NCBI GenBank assembly: GCA_945952415.1
Contig: CAMFIF010000017.1
Coordinates: 25,124 to 89,123 of the forward strand
DNA length: 64,000 bases
Source of the DNA: an uncultured Rhizobium sp.
Lineage (GTDB): Bacteria > Pseudomonadota > Alphaproteobacteria > Rhizobiales > Rhizobiaceae
Direction of reading: 5' to 3'
A program made the translations under genes and the position numbers. The first letter of the stretch is position 1. Every line of letters begins with the position of its first letter. Of this stretch, positions 28,467 through 37,813 are shown piece after piece. The notes below the pieces were generated by a model that saw nothing but the letters and a program-made list of their open reading frames with translations, did not search any database and was not told the origin of the DNA.

Positions 28467-29333
28467 ATGGCTGCCACGCGCGGCAGAGGCGAACCGGCAT
28501 CGATCAGCGCGCCGCTGGAGCGTCTCTGGACGGAAACGGATGACGACCGCGCCAGCACCGATCCGGCGCTGATCATCGATGTCGCCGGTTTCGAAGGTCC
28601 GCTCGATCTTCTGCTGCATCTCGCCCGCAGCCAGAAGGTCGATCTCGCACGCATTTCGGTTCTGGCGCTGGCCGAGCAATATCTCACCTTCGTCGAAAGC
28701 GCGCGCAAGGTCCGGATTGAACTGGCCGCCGATTACCTGGTCATGGCCGCCTGGCTTGCCTTCCTGAAATCGCGGCTGCTCATTCCGCAGCAGGCCAAGG
28801 ATGACGGGCCGAGCGGGGAAGAAATGGCGGCAACGCTCGCCTTCCGGCTCAAGCGGCTTGAAGCCATGCGCCTCGCTGCCGAGCGGCTGATCAACCGGGA
28901 CCGGCTGGGCCGGGATGTCTTTGCCCGCGGCGCACCGGAACATATCGCCGAAATCCGCCGCTCCGCCTATGACGCCTCGCTCTACGATCTCCTGACCGCC
29001 TATGCGGCGCTGCGCCAGCGGCAGGCAATCACCCAGGTCACCATCGAGAAGCGCCGGGTCTGGTCGCTTGCCGATGCGCGCGGCATTCTCAACCGCCTGA
29101 TCGGCGAGATGCCGGAATGGACCGCGCTCGATACCTATCTCATCAAATATCTCACCCATCCCTCTGACCGGGTGACCGCGATGGCAAGCGCTTTTGCCGC
29201 GTCCCTGGAAATGGTGCGCGAGGGTAGCCTCGAAATCCGGCAGGAGGGGGCCTTCCAGCCGATCTACATGCGCCGGGGGCAGGGGCGGCCGGCACCGGCG
29301 GCATCCGCCGAGGGGGATGACCATGACCGCTGA
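28467..29333 (+). CDS. scpA: Segregation and condensation protein A
   Basis: The 288-residue kleisin bridges the SMC dimer and ScpB in the bacterial condensin. The start of the core, IIDVAGFEGPLDLLLHLAR (from about residue 32), is diagnostic, followed by the N-terminal SMC-neck-binding helices and the C-terminal winged helix. The first 30 residues are a variable extension. AAGGGTGA lies just upstream of the ATG. It overlaps scpB by 11 bases. Confidence 0.94.
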   Translation: MAATRGRGEPASISAPLERLWTETDDDRASTDPALIIDVAGFEGPLDLLLHLARSQKVDLARISVLALAEQYLTFVESARKVRIELAADYLVMAAWLAFLKSRLLIPQQAKDDGPSGEEMAATLAFRLKRLEAMRLAAERLINRDRLGRDVFARGAPEHIAEIRRSAYDASLYDLLTAYAALRQRQAITQVTIEKRRVWSLADARGILNRLIGEMPEWTALDTYLIKYLTHPSDRVTAMASAFAASLEMVREGSLEIRQEGAFQPIYMRRGQGRPAPAASAEGDDHDR

Positions 29334-30039
29334 CGACCGGACGGAAGGCGAGGGCGAAGACGGCGCGAACGTGCCGCGCATTCACCCCGCCCTTGCCGAA
29401 GCGAAACGCATTGCCGAAGCCCTGGTCTTCGCCTCGGCCGAGCCTGTCAGCGAAGCCTACCTGCAGGACAGATTGCCGCGGGGCATGAGCCCGCGCGTGG
29501 TCATGCAATCGCTGAAGGCCGATTATGCCGGCCGCGGCGTCAATCTCGTGCAGGTGGGCGAAAGCTGGGCCTTCCGCACCGCGGGCGATCTCTCCTTCTA
29601 CATCCGCTCCGATCAGGAAGAGGTGAAGAAGCTTTCGCGCGCCGCTTTGGAAGTCCTTGCGATCATTGCCTATCACCAGCCGGTGACCCGGGCGGAAATC
29701 GAGGAAATCCGGGGTGTTGCGACTTCGCGCGGCACGCTCGACGTTCTCCTGGAATCCGGCTGGATCCGTTTTCGCGGCCGCCGGCGCACCCCCGGACGGC
29801 CGGTCACGCTTGGTACTACGGTGGATTTTCTCGATCATTTCGGGCTTGAGGAACTGCGCGACCTGCCGGGGCTGGAGGAGCTGCGCGGCGCCGGCCTGCT
29901 CTCCAGCCGCATCCCCGCGAACTTCCAGGTGCCCCTGCCGCTGATGCAGGAGGAGCTGACCGAGGACGAAGACCCCATCACCCAGCTCGATCTCGAGGAA
30001 CTCGGGCTCTTGACACCGGGCGGAGAACCGGACCAATAA
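29323..30039 (+). CDS. scpB: Segregation and condensation protein B
   Basis: The 238-residue protein has two winged-helix domains (about 25-105 and 110-190) and dimerises on ScpA. Recognisable segments are AEALVFASAEPVSEAYL, ALEVLAIIAYHQPVTRAEIE and the loop ATSRGTLDVLLESGWI. Two ATGs compete: 29317 is directly against the GAGGGGG site, whereas 29323 leaves about 7 bases, so I choose 29323. The start overlaps the scpA stop region, indicating coupled translation. The acidic C-terminal tail after LMQEELTEDED is variable in the family. Confidence 0.93.
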   Translation: MTADDRTEGEGEDGANVPRIHPALAEAKRIAEALVFASAEPVSEAYLQDRLPRGMSPRVVMQSLKADYAGRGVNLVQVGESWAFRTAGDLSFYIRSDQEEVKKLSRAALEVLAIIAYHQPVTRAEIEEIRGVATSRGTLDVLLESGWIRFRGRRRTPGRPVTLGTTVDFLDHFGLEELRDLPGLEELRGAGLLSSRIPANFQVPLPLMQEELTEDEDPITQLDLEELGLLTPGGEPDQ

Positions 30040-30098
30040 AATCAGGTTTTATTTCTGCCGCCCCTCAAGGATCGCGCTGGCGTGGGGCAGGGGCAGTC

Positions 30099-31220
30099 GT
30101 GAGTGAGTTTTCGGGAATGGCCCCAGACGGACAGACAGCGCAAGGCGCCCAATCGAAGCGCACGGCGGGCGTGACCTTCGCGGCCCGGCTGACCTTCGAC
30201 AATATCCGCCACAGCTATCACGGCAAGGAAACCATCAAGGGTGTGTCGCTGACGGCAGAGCCCGGCGAGGTGCTGTGCCTGCTCGGGCCATCCGGTTCCG
30301 GCAAGACGACGCTTCTGCGGATCGCGGCGGGCATCGAGGCCCAGAGCCACGGCCGACTTTTGCTGAACGGCCAGGAAATTGCCGGTCCCAGCCAGTTCCT
30401 GCCGCCGGAAAAGCGCGGCGTGGGGCTGATGTTCCAGGATTTCGCCCTCTTCCCGCACATGACCATTCTCGACAATGTGCGCTTCGGGCTGACAGCCCTG
30501 CCGGCAAAGGAAGCGGCGGCCGAGGCCATGGCGGCGCTGGAGCGCGTCGGCCTGTCCCGGTATGCGGAAAGCTACCCGCATGTGCTTTCGGGCGGCGAGC
30601 AGCAGCGCGTCGCGCTTGCCCGGGCACTGGCGCCCCGCCCCAGCGTGCTCCTGATGGACGAGCCATTTTCCGGCCTCGATTCCCGGCTAAAGGACACGAT
30701 CAGGGCCGATACGCTGGCCATCCTGCGCGAGACCAGGGCAACCGCCATCGTCGTGACCCATGATGCCGAAGAGGCGATGCGCATGGGCGACCGGATCGCG
30801 CTCCTCAAGGATGGCAGGCTGGTGCAGGACGGCACGGCGGACGATCTCTATCGCCGCCCCCGCGATCTCTTCACCGCTGCCTTCTTTTCGGAGATCAACG
30901 AATTCGAGACCCGCGTCGTCAACGGCATGGCGGAAACGCCCCTGGGCCAGGCGCCGGCCGGCGGCCTCAAGGAGGGCACGCGGGTGTCGGTTGCCGTTCG
31001 GCTGTCCGGTGTTTCCGTGCTTGCGGAAGGCGGGCCCATCCCGGCGCGCATCCTTGCCCGGCGCTTCCTCGGCGTGGTCGAACTGCTGAGCCTTGCGGTG
31101 CCCGGCAGCGACGAGCCGGTGCGGGCGCGCATCCGCGCGGACCAATTGCCGCAGGGCATTCGCGAGGTGTCGCTGGCGGTTAACCCGCAGGCCATTTTGG
31201 TGTTTGAAAAAGACACCTAA
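30099..31220 (+). CDS. ABC transporter ATP-binding protein without adjacent permease
   Basis: The 373-residue ATPase has Walker [10 protein letters not shown] at 63-71, the Q loop around QDFALFPH, the signature LSGGEQQ at 163-169, and Walker B VLLMDEP at 183-189. A C-terminal regulatory OB-like region (about 260-373) resembles the FbpC/PotA/UgpC class of importer ATPases. The start at the GTG at 30099 follows AGGGGCAG; an ATG at 30117 is possible. No permease or binding protein is near: scpB precedes and tatA follows. It is thus an orphan subunit that may serve a system encoded elsewhere. Iron(III) or polyamine import are guesses only. Confidence 0.85.
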   Translation: MSEFSGMAPDGQTAQGAQSKRTAGVTFAARLTFDNIRHSYHGKETIKGVSLTAEPGEVLCLLGPSGSGKTTLLRIAAGIEAQSHGRLLLNGQEIAGPSQFLPPEKRGVGLMFQDFALFPHMTILDNVRFGLTALPAKEAAAEAMAALERVGLSRYAESYPHVLSGGEQQRVALARALAPRPSVLLMDEPFSGLDSRLKDTIRADTLAILRETRATAIVVTHDAEEAMRMGDRIALLKDGRLVQDGTADDLYRRPRDLFTAAFFSEINEFETRVVNGMAETPLGQAPAGGLKEGTRVSVAVRLSGVSVLAEGGPIPARILARRFLGVVELLSLAVPGSDEPVRARIRADQLPQGIREVSLAVNPQAILVFEKDT

Positions 31221-31261
31221 ACATCATACATCAGGACAACACAAATCAGGGAGTGGTAACC

Positions 31262-31462
31262 ATGGGTTCTTTCAGCATCTGGCATTGGTTGATCGTGCTG
31301 GCGATCGTTCTCCTCATGTTCGGCCGCGGCAAGATCCCGGAACTCATGGGCGATGTGGCCAAGGGCATCAAGAGCTTCAAGAAGGGCATGGCCGACGATG
31401 ACAATGCGCCTGTCGAAACCTCGGCCAAGACGGTCGAGCACAAGGCTGACGAGGTCAAGTAA
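31262..31462 (+). CDS. tatA: Sec-independent protein translocase subunit TatA
   Basis: The 66-residue protein has the short N-terminal transmembrane helix ([15 protein letters not shown], residues 7-21), the hinge glycine, and an amphipathic helix [20 protein letters not shown]. TatA polymerises to form the conducting element for folded twin-arginine substrates. GGGAG precedes the ATG at 31262 by about 9 bases. It is the first gene of tatABC; tatB follows after 125 bases. Confidence 0.95.
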   Translation: MGSFSIWHWLIVLAIVLLMFGRGKIPELMGDVAKGIKSFKKGMADDDNAPVETSAKTVEHKADEVK

Positions 31463-31587
31463 GCCACGGATCGGGATCTGGCACCTTCCCCGGAACCGGT
31501 GGGAAGGTGCTTGCCCTCCGCTTATTCCGGTCGGGTCGCGCGCCATGGGGCGCCGGCGGGATGCAAGGGCGTCAGGAGCCTTTTTAC

Positions 31588-32256
31588 ATGCTTGATGTGG
31601 GCTGGTCCGAACTCCTCGTGATTGCGGTCGTGCTGATCGTCGTGGTGGGTCCGAAGGACCTGCCGCCGATGCTGCGCGCCTTTGCCCGCATGTCGCGCAA
31701 GTTCACGGCCATGGCGGGCGAATTCCGCAAGCAGTTCGACGATGCGCTGAATGAAGCCGATATGGGTGACCTCCGGCAGACCATTTCCGACGTTCAGAAA
31801 CTGCACCCGGTGAACTCCCTAAGGGAGGCGATGAACCCGCTGCGCCAGGCCGCGGAAGACATCCGCTCCGACATCAGGAAGACGGTCGAGGCACCGGCGA
31901 CCCCGCCGGCATCGGCACCGGCAGCCGCTCCCGTGGCTCAGGAGCCGCCCGTATCTCTCGATCCCGCCACGGTGCCGCTGGTTCCCGCCGAACCGCAGAA
32001 ATCCGTTGTCCCCGGCTCCGCCACGCCCGTTGCCACCACCGATGCACTCGCCGCCGCCCTGCCGGTCACCCCGGTAGCCGAGGTCGTGACCCCGAAGCCG
32101 AGGGCGAAGCGAGTGAAGAAGGAGGAGGCCCTGGTCTCCGAACCGGCCATCGCGGAAAAGCCAGCCCGGAAGAAGAAGACCGAAGCTGCTGTATCCATTG
32201 CAGCTGAGGTCAAGCCGAAGAAGAAGGCTGCATCGACGAAGAAGGACAAGGCATGA
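31588..32256 (+). CDS. tatB: Sec-independent protein translocase subunit TatB
   Basis: The 222-residue protein begins MLDVGWSELLVIAVVLIVVVGPKDLP in pieces: a short transmembrane helix with the TatB-specific Glu at position 8 and the GPKDLP hinge. An amphipathic helix follows (about 25-110). TatB forms the receptor complex with TatC. The C-terminal half is an Ala/Pro linker ending in a Lys-rich tail (KPKKKAASTKKDKA), a low-complexity extension seen in several rhizobia. AGGAG lies about 9 bases before the ATG. Its stop overlaps the tatC start (ATGA). Confidence 0.95.
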   Translation: MLDVGWSELLVIAVVLIVVVGPKDLPPMLRAFARMSRKFTAMAGEFRKQFDDALNEADMGDLRQTISDVQKLHPVNSLREAMNPLRQAAEDIRSDIRKTVEAPATPPASAPAAAPVAQEPPVSLDPATVPLVPAEPQKSVVPGSATPVATTDALAAALPVTPVAEVVTPKPRAKRVKKEEALVSEPAIAEKPARKKKTEAAVSIAAEVKPKKKAASTKKDKA

Positions 32257-33059
32257 TCGGCGAATATGAAGACAAGCCCCAGCCGCTTCTGGAGCATCTG
32301 ATCGAGCTGCGCCGGCGCCTCATCTGGTCGCTTGGTGCCTTTTTCGTGGCCTTTCTGGTCAGCTTCTACTTCGCCAAGCAGATCTTCAATTATCTGGTCT
32401 ACCCCTATAAATGGGCGGTTCAGTGGGCGGGGCTCGATCTTTCGAAATCCGAGCTGATCTACACCGCGCCGCAGGAATTCTTCTTCACGCAGGTGAAAGT
32501 GGCCATGTTTACTGCCATGGTCGTGGCCTTCCCGGTCATCGCATCGCAGATCTACAAGTTCGTCGCGCCCGGCCTCTACAAGAATGAGCGCGCGGCCTTC
32601 CTGCCTTTCCTCATCGCCTCTCCCGTTCTGTTCCTGATGGGAGCAGCCCTTGTCTATTTCTTCTTCACGCCCATGGTCATGTGGTTTTTCCTTGCCATGC
32701 AGCAGGCGCCGGAGAAGGGGCAGGTGGCGATCTCGCTGATGCCCAAGGTCTCGGAATATCTGAGCCTGATCATGACGCTCGTCTTCTCCTTCGGGCTCGT
32801 CTTTCAGCTGCCGGTGGTGACCTCGCTTCTGGCGCGCGTCGGCCTCGTCAGCGCGCAGGCGCTTGCGGAAAAGCGCAAATATGCCATCGTCATCGCCTTT
32901 GTGGTGGCCGCCGTGCTCACGCCGCCGGACCCCATGTCCCAGATCGGTCTTGCGCTGCCGACGATCCTTCTCTACGAAATCTCCATCTATACCGCCCGAC
33001 TCATCGAGCGGGGCAGGGACAAGGAAGCGCTTGCCCGGGCCGCGGCGGACGCGGAATAA
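32253..33059 (+). CDS. tatC: Sec-independent protein translocase subunit TatC
   Basis: The 268-residue protein is the multi-spanning signal-peptide receptor of the Tat system. The diagnostic cytoplasmic N-terminus LLEHLIELRRRLIWSL is present, and six membrane helices can be traced from about 25 to 245. Conserved LVFSFGLVFQLPV and RKYAIVIAFVVAAVLTPPDP mark helices 4 and 5. The start overlaps tatB by 4 bases. serS follows after 127 bases. Confidence 0.96.
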   Translation: MIGEYEDKPQPLLEHLIELRRRLIWSLGAFFVAFLVSFYFAKQIFNYLVYPYKWAVQWAGLDLSKSELIYTAPQEFFFTQVKVAMFTAMVVAFPVIASQIYKFVAPGLYKNERAAFLPFLIASPVLFLMGAALVYFFFTPMVMWFFLAMQQAPEKGQVAISLMPKVSEYLSLIMTLVFSFGLVFQLPVVTSLLARVGLVSAQALAEKRKYAIVIAFVVAAVLTPPDPMSQIGLALPTILLYEISIYTARLIERGRDKEALARAAADAE

Positions 33060-33186
33060 CCCGTCTGCTTCGGCAAGGGCCGGAGCAGTCTTCATAGCCC
33101 CCTCCGAGGAATAGTCGGGGCGGTGTCCGATGCCGGCGCCGCCTTTTGCCGTGTCCGGTCCACCTGAAGAACGACTTGGAACGACG

Positions 33187-34470
33187 ATGCTTGATATCAA
33201 ATGGATCCGCGAAAACGCAGCCGAGCTCGATGCCGCGCTGGCCAAGCGGGGCGCCGAGCCCCAGGCTGCCGCGCTGGTCGCTCTGGACGAGAAGCGCCGC
33301 ACCGCGGTGCAGACGCTCCAGGACATGCAGTCCCGCCGCAACGCCGCATCCAAGGAGATCGGCGTGGCCATGGCCCAGAAGGACAGCGCCCGGGCCGAGG
33401 CCCTGAAGGCGGAGGTGGCCGGCTTCAAGACCTCCATGCCGGCCATGGAAGAGGAAGAGCGCAACCTGACCGCCGCGCTCAACGATGCCCTTTCGCGCAT
33501 TCCGAACGTGCCGCTCGAAGACGTGCCCGTCGGCAAGGACGAGCACGACAATGTGGTCGCGCGCACCCATGGCGAAAAGCCGAGTTTTGCCTACAAGCCG
33601 CTCGAACATTTCGAGATCGGCGAAGGCCTCGGCTACATGAATTTCGAAGGCGCGGCCAAATTGTCCGGCGCGCGCTTCACCGTGCTTTCCGGCCCGCTGG
33701 CCCGGCTCGAACGCGCGCTTGGCCAGTTCATGATCGACACGCATACGGGCGAGCACGGCTATACCGAAGTCAACCCGCCGCTTCTCGTGCGTGACGATGC
33801 CATGTATGGCACGGGCCAGCTGCCGAAATTTTCCGAAGACCTGTTCCAGACGACCGATGGCCGCTGGCTTATCCCTACTGCCGAGGTGCCGCTGACCAAT
33901 CTGGTTGCCGGGGATATCCTCGATCAGGAAAAGCTGCCGCTGCGCTTTTCGGCGCTCACCCCGTGCTTCCGCTCGGAGGCCGGTTCGGCGGGCCGCGATA
34001 CCCGTGGCATGCTGCGCCAGCACCAGTTCATGAAATGCGAACTCGTTTCGATCACCGATGCGGAAACCGCCATCGCCGAACACGAGCGCATGACCGCCGC
34101 CGCCGAAACGATCCTGAAGCGGCTCGGCCTGCATTTCCGCACCATGACGCTCTGCACGGGCGACATGGGCTTCGGTTCCCGCAAGACCTATGACATCGAA
34201 GTCTGGCTGCCGGGCCAGGATGCCTACCGTGAGATTTCGTCCTGCTCCGTCTGCGGCGATTTCCAGGGCCGCCGCATGAATGCCCGCTACCGCGGCAAGG
34301 ACGACAAGGCGACGCGCTTCGTCCATACGCTGAACGGGTCTGGCGTCGCGGTCGGCCGCGCGCTGATCGCCGTTCTCGAGAACTATCAGAATCCCGATGG
34401 CTCGGTCACCGTGCCTGAGGTTCTGGTGCCCTATATGGGTGGCATGAAGGTCATCACCCGGGCGGCCTGA
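33187..34470 (+). CDS. serS: Serine--tRNA ligase
   Basis: The 427-residue class II synthetase charges tRNA-Ser. It has the N-terminal coiled-coil arm (about 25-110, with [14 protein letters not shown]) that binds the long variable arm. Motif 2 is seen as [17 protein letters not shown], and motif 3 as [19 protein letters not shown]. The ATG at 33187 gives the family start [10 protein letters not shown]. The order tatABC-serS-surE-pcm is typical of Rhizobiales. Confidence 0.96.
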   Translation: MLDIKWIRENAAELDAALAKRGAEPQAAALVALDEKRRTAVQTLQDMQSRRNAASKEIGVAMAQKDSARAEALKAEVAGFKTSMPAMEEEERNLTAALNDALSRIPNVPLEDVPVGKDEHDNVVARTHGEKPSFAYKPLEHFEIGEGLGYMNFEGAAKLSGARFTVLSGPLARLERALGQFMIDTHTGEHGYTEVNPPLLVRDDAMYGTGQLPKFSEDLFQTTDGRWLIPTAEVPLTNLVAGDILDQEKLPLRFSALTPCFRSEAGSAGRDTRGMLRQHQFMKCELVSITDAETAIAEHERMTAAAETILKRLGLHFRTMTLCTGDMGFGSRKTYDIEVWLPGQDAYREISSCSVCGDFQGRRMNARYRGKDDKATRFVHTLNGSGVAVGRALIAVLENYQNPDGSVTVPEVLVPYMGGMKVITRAA

Positions 34471-34497
34471 AGGCTTCCCGACAGAGAAAGGCGGGCC

Positions 34498-35268
34498 ATG
34501 CGCATTCTTCTGACCAATGACGACGGCATTCATGCCGAAGGTCTCGCGGTTCTGGAGCGGGTGGCCCGCCAGTTTTCGGATGATGTCTGGGTGGTTGCGC
34601 CGGAGACGGACCAGAGCGGGCTTGCCCATTCGCTGACGCTTTCCGAACCGCTGCGCCTGCGGCGCGTGGCGCAATCCCGCTTCGCGCTCAAGGGCACGCC
34701 GACCGATTGCGTGATCATGGGCGTGCGCGAAGTTCTGGATACGCCGCCGGACCTTATCCTCTCGGGCGTCAATTGCGGCTCAAACATTGCCGATGACGTG
34801 ACCTATTCCGGAACCGTGGCCGGGGCCATCGAGGGCACGCTGCTCGGCATTCCCTCGATTGCGCTGTCACAGGCCTATATCCCGAATTCGGGCCGCACCA
34901 TTTCCTGGAAGAACACGGAGAAATTTGCCCCGGGCATCATCCAGCAATTGCTGGAGGCCGGCCCGCAGCCGGGTACGGTCGTGAACATCAATTTCCCCCA
35001 CTGCCCACCCGAGGAGGTGAGGGGTGTCTCGGTAACCCGCCAGGGCAAGCTGGACCATGGGCTTGTGATCGACGAGCGCGCCGACGGGCGCGGCTTTCCC
35101 TATTACTGGCTCCGGTTCGGCGAGCGCCGCGGCGCCTTCGAGGAGGGCACCGATATCCACGCTCTTCGTAACAACCGCATTTCCGTAACGCCGCTCAAGC
35201 TCGACCTGACGGATTACGAGGCAATTGGCTCCTATTCCCGCCTCTTCGGTGCAGGAGATGGCGCATGA
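34498..35268 (+). CDS. surE: 5'/3'-nucleotidase SurE
   Basis: The 256-residue survival protein is a metal-dependent nucleoside monophosphate phosphatase. The metal site begins [12 protein letters not shown] with Asp8 and Asp9, and [20 protein letters not shown] supplies Asn ligands. AAAGGCGGGCC lies before the ATG. It overlaps pcm by 4 bases (ATGA), giving the widely conserved surE-pcm pair. Confidence 0.95.
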   Translation: MRILLTNDDGIHAEGLAVLERVARQFSDDVWVVAPETDQSGLAHSLTLSEPLRLRRVAQSRFALKGTPTDCVIMGVREVLDTPPDLILSGVNCGSNIADDVTYSGTVAGAIEGTLLGIPSIALSQAYIPNSGRTISWKNTEKFAPGIIQQLLEAGPQPGTVVNINFPHCPPEEVRGVSVTRQGKLDHGLVIDERADGRGFPYYWLRFGERRGAFEEGTDIHALRNNRISVTPLKLDLTDYEAIGSYSRLFGAGDGA

Positions 35269-35918
35269 ATGCACGCGTGGCCGAGAAGGAGGGCTTTGCC
35301 GGGCTTGTCCTGCGGTTACGGGCCGAAGGGGTCAATAATATCGATCTGCTGACCGCGGTCGAGCAGACGCCGCGCAGCCAGTTCGTTCCCTCTGCCCATG
35401 CCCTGTCCGCCTATTCCAGCCGGACGATCCCGATCGAATGCGGCGCCTTCATGGAGGGTGCCGATCTCGCCGTGCGGATCATCGACCGGCTCAAGCTGAA
35501 GCCCGGCCACCGCATCCTCGAAGTCGGGACCGGCAGCGGCTTTACGGCCGCCGTCATGGCCCGTCTCGCCGAGCGTGTGCTGACCATCGACCGCTACCGC
35601 ACGCTGACCACCGAAGCACAGAAGCGGTTCGACGATCTCGGCCTCAAGAACATCATCGTTCGCCACGCCGATGGCAGCGCCGGCCTGCAGGGCGACGGAA
35701 CCTTCGACCGAATCCTCGTCACCAGCGCCTTCCCCTCGATGCCGCGCTTCTATGCCGAACAGCTGGTGTCTGGCGGTTCGATGATTGCCCCGCTTCTCGT
35801 GGGTGAGGATCGCTGCCAGATGGCGCGGCTGACAAAAGTGGGCAGCCGGTTCGAAACCGAAATTCTCTTCGACGCGCCCTATCTGCCGATCGTGCCGCGC
35901 CTTTCCTCCTATCTTTGA
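35265..35918 (+). CDS. pcm: Protein-L-isoaspartate O-methyltransferase
   Basis: The 217-residue enzyme methylates isoaspartyl residues of ageing proteins to start their repair. The SAM motif [16 protein letters not shown] and the later [21 protein letters not shown] are seen. The start codon overlaps the surE stop. Compared with the classical Pcm the substrate-binding stretch near [13 protein letters not shown] is diverged, as is usual in rhizobia. With the NlpD-like gene downstream it completes a surE-pcm-nlpD type order. Confidence 0.92.
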   Translation: MNARVAEKEGFAGLVLRLRAEGVNNIDLLTAVEQTPRSQFVPSAHALSAYSSRTIPIECGAFMEGADLAVRIIDRLKLKPGHRILEVGTGSGFTAAVMARLAERVLTIDRYRTLTTEAQKRFDDLGLKNIIVRHADGSAGLQGDGTFDRILVTSAFPSMPRFYAEQLVSGGSMIAPLLVGEDRCQMARLTKVGSRFETEILFDAPYLPIVPRLSSYL

Positions 35919-36104
35919 ACTCAAAGGTTGCGTGATTCACCGGCGCACCGGGCGCCGCATCCTGCCGCTGCGTGAAGTCGGGCGCGAAGCTTCGCGGCTA
36001 CGCTTTCTTAACCGAAGCGGACCGCCTTATCGTTGCAATTCAGCAGCTTGACTGTGGGTAATCATCAAATTTTCCGGCCATTTCCCGCCCTTCCGCAGGG
36101 CGCC

Positions 36105-36119
36105 TTAACCGCATGGTAA
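36105..36119 (+). promoter_or_regulatory. Possible CtrA-type site upstream of the LysM/LytM gene
   Basis: TTAA-CCGCATG-GTAA differs by one base from the CtrA consensus TTAA-N7-TTAA and is 55 bases before the start codon. An AT-rich stretch (TTTAATCATAATC) follows. Such half-matches occur by chance, so this is tentative. Confidence 0.3.
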
Positions 36120-36173
36120 CACTAACGCGCTTTAATCATAATCAAGAGTTCGCGTAATTGGTGGGTGCGAGTC

Positions 36174-37745
36174 ATGCGTGTTTGGGTTTCGGGAAGGGTA
36201 GGCAAGTCCACGGCAAAGGCCATGGTTGCCATGCTGCTCGCCGGTTCTGCGGCGGGGTGCAGCTCGGATGTCAGCCGGTTCGGCGGACTGTTTTCTAGGT
36301 CGTCTTCCAACCCGGATACGATCACGACCAGCGCGATCCCGCATAACCGCATCACCGGCCTGAACGGCGAAGCGCCCATTCCGCGGCAGGATATCGGCGG
36401 CTATACAGGTCAGGTCGCGCAAGGGCAGGTTTATCAGCCTTCCGTCGCTGCCGGCGGACAGGCGGCTGCGCTCAACCAGCCCATGCCGGGGAAGGTCTAT
36501 GATAACGTCACGACCGGCACCACCTCCGTCTCCCAGGCCCGCCTTGCCTCCACCCCGGTCGCGGTGGAACGCGCAACGCTCGCCGCGCCGGGTGCCGAAA
36601 AGGTGGCGCTCGCACAGCCGCTGCCGACCAAGGTTCCGAACAAGCCCAAGCTTGCCGAAACGCTCGCCCCGTCGAAATCCGGCTGGAGCGGCAATGGTGC
36701 GCCGACCGTGACGTTGCGTCCGGGTGAAACGGTCGCCGGTCTCTCGCGTCGCTATGGCGTTCCGGAAAAGGAAATTCTCCGCGTGAACGGTCTGGCCTCT
36801 GCCGGCCAGGTCACCGTCGGCCAGCAGATCATCATCCCGACATTCGGCCAGGCTCCAAATGCCGCCAAGGGCTCTGCCAAGGTCGCCGACCTTCCGTCCG
36901 GCAAGCTGCCGATCCCGGCGAAGGAGCCGGGCAATGATGTGGCGACGCTTCCGACAGGCACCAATCTCCGCGGCAAGCAGACGGCCGAAGGCGCCAAGCT
37001 GCCGCAGCCGTCCACCGGTGGCGGCGAGGGCGGGTCCTATACCGTCAAGCCCGGTGATTCGCTTGCCAGGATCGCCAAGGCAACCGGCACGCCGATCGAT
37101 GCGCTGAAGGCGGCCAACGGCCTCTCTGCCACGACCATCCGCGTCGGCCAGGTCCTGAAGCTTCCCGGCAAGGGCGGCGCGCCGCTGGCGACCGATCCGT
37201 CCGATGGTGTGAAGACGGCCTCTATCCCGGCCAAGAACCCGGCGATCACGCCCTCCGTGCCCGCAAAGCAGGCTGGTGAACCGGCTGCCTACAAGCCGCC
37301 GGTTGCCAAGGAAACCGTATCCGAGGCCGCCGCGAAGGGCGGCGATGCGGATGCACCGGATCAGACGGGCATCGGCAAGTATCGCTGGCCGGTGCGCGGC
37401 GCGGTCATCGCCGGCTATGGCAGCAATGTCGAAGGCAGCCGCAACGATGGCATCGATATTTCCGTGCCCGAGGGTACGCCGATCAAGGCGGCCGAAAACG
37501 GCGTGGTTATCTATGCCGGCAACGGGTTGAAGGAACTGGGCAACACCGTTCTGGTACGTCACGACGATGGCACGGTCACCGTTTACGGCAATGCCAACGC
37601 GCTGAATGTGACCCGCGGCCAGAAGGTGCAGCGCGGCCAGACCCTGGCTGCCTCTGGCATGAGCGGCAATGCCAAGCGTCCGCAGGTGCATTTCGAGGTT
37701 CGCAAGGATGCGACGCCGGTTAACCCGATGACCTTCCTGAACTGA
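36174..37745 (+). CDS. NlpD-like lipoprotein: two LysM domains and degenerate LytM (M23) domain
   Basis: The 523-residue protein starts with a lipoprotein-type signal (LLAGSAAGC, Cys29). Two LysM peptidoglycan-binding domains lie at about 177-222 and 288-331, separated by Pro/Lys/Gly-rich linkers, and a LytM domain at about 405-520. Several zinc ligands of active LytM are replaced: Asn424 in the HxxxD position (Asp428 kept), Asn473 in the YxH position, and Gln504 in the HxH motif (His506 kept). Such domains, as in EnvC and NlpD, do not cut peptidoglycan but activate amidases at the septum. The position after surE-pcm matches nlpD of gammaproteobacteria. The ATG at 36174 is chosen over a GTG at 36165. 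Confidence 0.88.
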   Translation: MRVWVSGRVGKSTAKAMVAMLLAGSAAGCSSDVSRFGGLFSRSSSNPDTITTSAIPHNRITGLNGEAPIPRQDIGGYTGQVAQGQVYQPSVAAGGQAAALNQPMPGKVYDNVTTGTTSVSQARLASTPVAVERATLAAPGAEKVALAQPLPTKVPNKPKLAETLAPSKSGWSGNGAPTVTLRPGETVAGLSRRYGVPEKEILRVNGLASAGQVTVGQQIIIPTFGQAPNAAKGSAKVADLPSGKLPIPAKEPGNDVATLPTGTNLRGKQTAEGAKLPQPSTGGGEGGSYTVKPGDSLARIAKATGTPIDALKAANGLSATTIRVGQVLKLPGKGGAPLATDPSDGVKTASIPAKNPAITPSVPAKQAGEPAAYKPPVAKETVSEAAAKGGDADAPDQTGIGKYRWPVRGAVIAGYGSNVEGSRNDGIDISVPEGTPIKAAENGVVIYAGNGLKELGNTVLVRHDDGTVTVYGNANALNVTRGQKVQRGQTLAASGMSGNAKRPQVHFEVRKDATPVNPMTFLN

Positions 37746-37770
37746 TCCTTCGCGACAGACACGCTGAAAG

Positions 37771-37797
37771 AAACCCGGCTTCGCGGCCGGGTTTTTT
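37771..37797 (+). terminator. Terminator after NlpD-like gene
   Basis: AAACCCGGC and GCCGGGTTT form a stem around TTCGCG, followed by TTTTGCG. It separates this gene from the convergent DUF815 gene. Confidence 0.9.
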
Positions 37798-37813
37798 GCG
37801 TCTGAGGCCGGTG

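Noticed and set aside
36165..37745. Calling the LysM/LytM gene an active M23 endopeptidase
   Set aside because: Several zinc ligands are missing, so an activator role is more likely.
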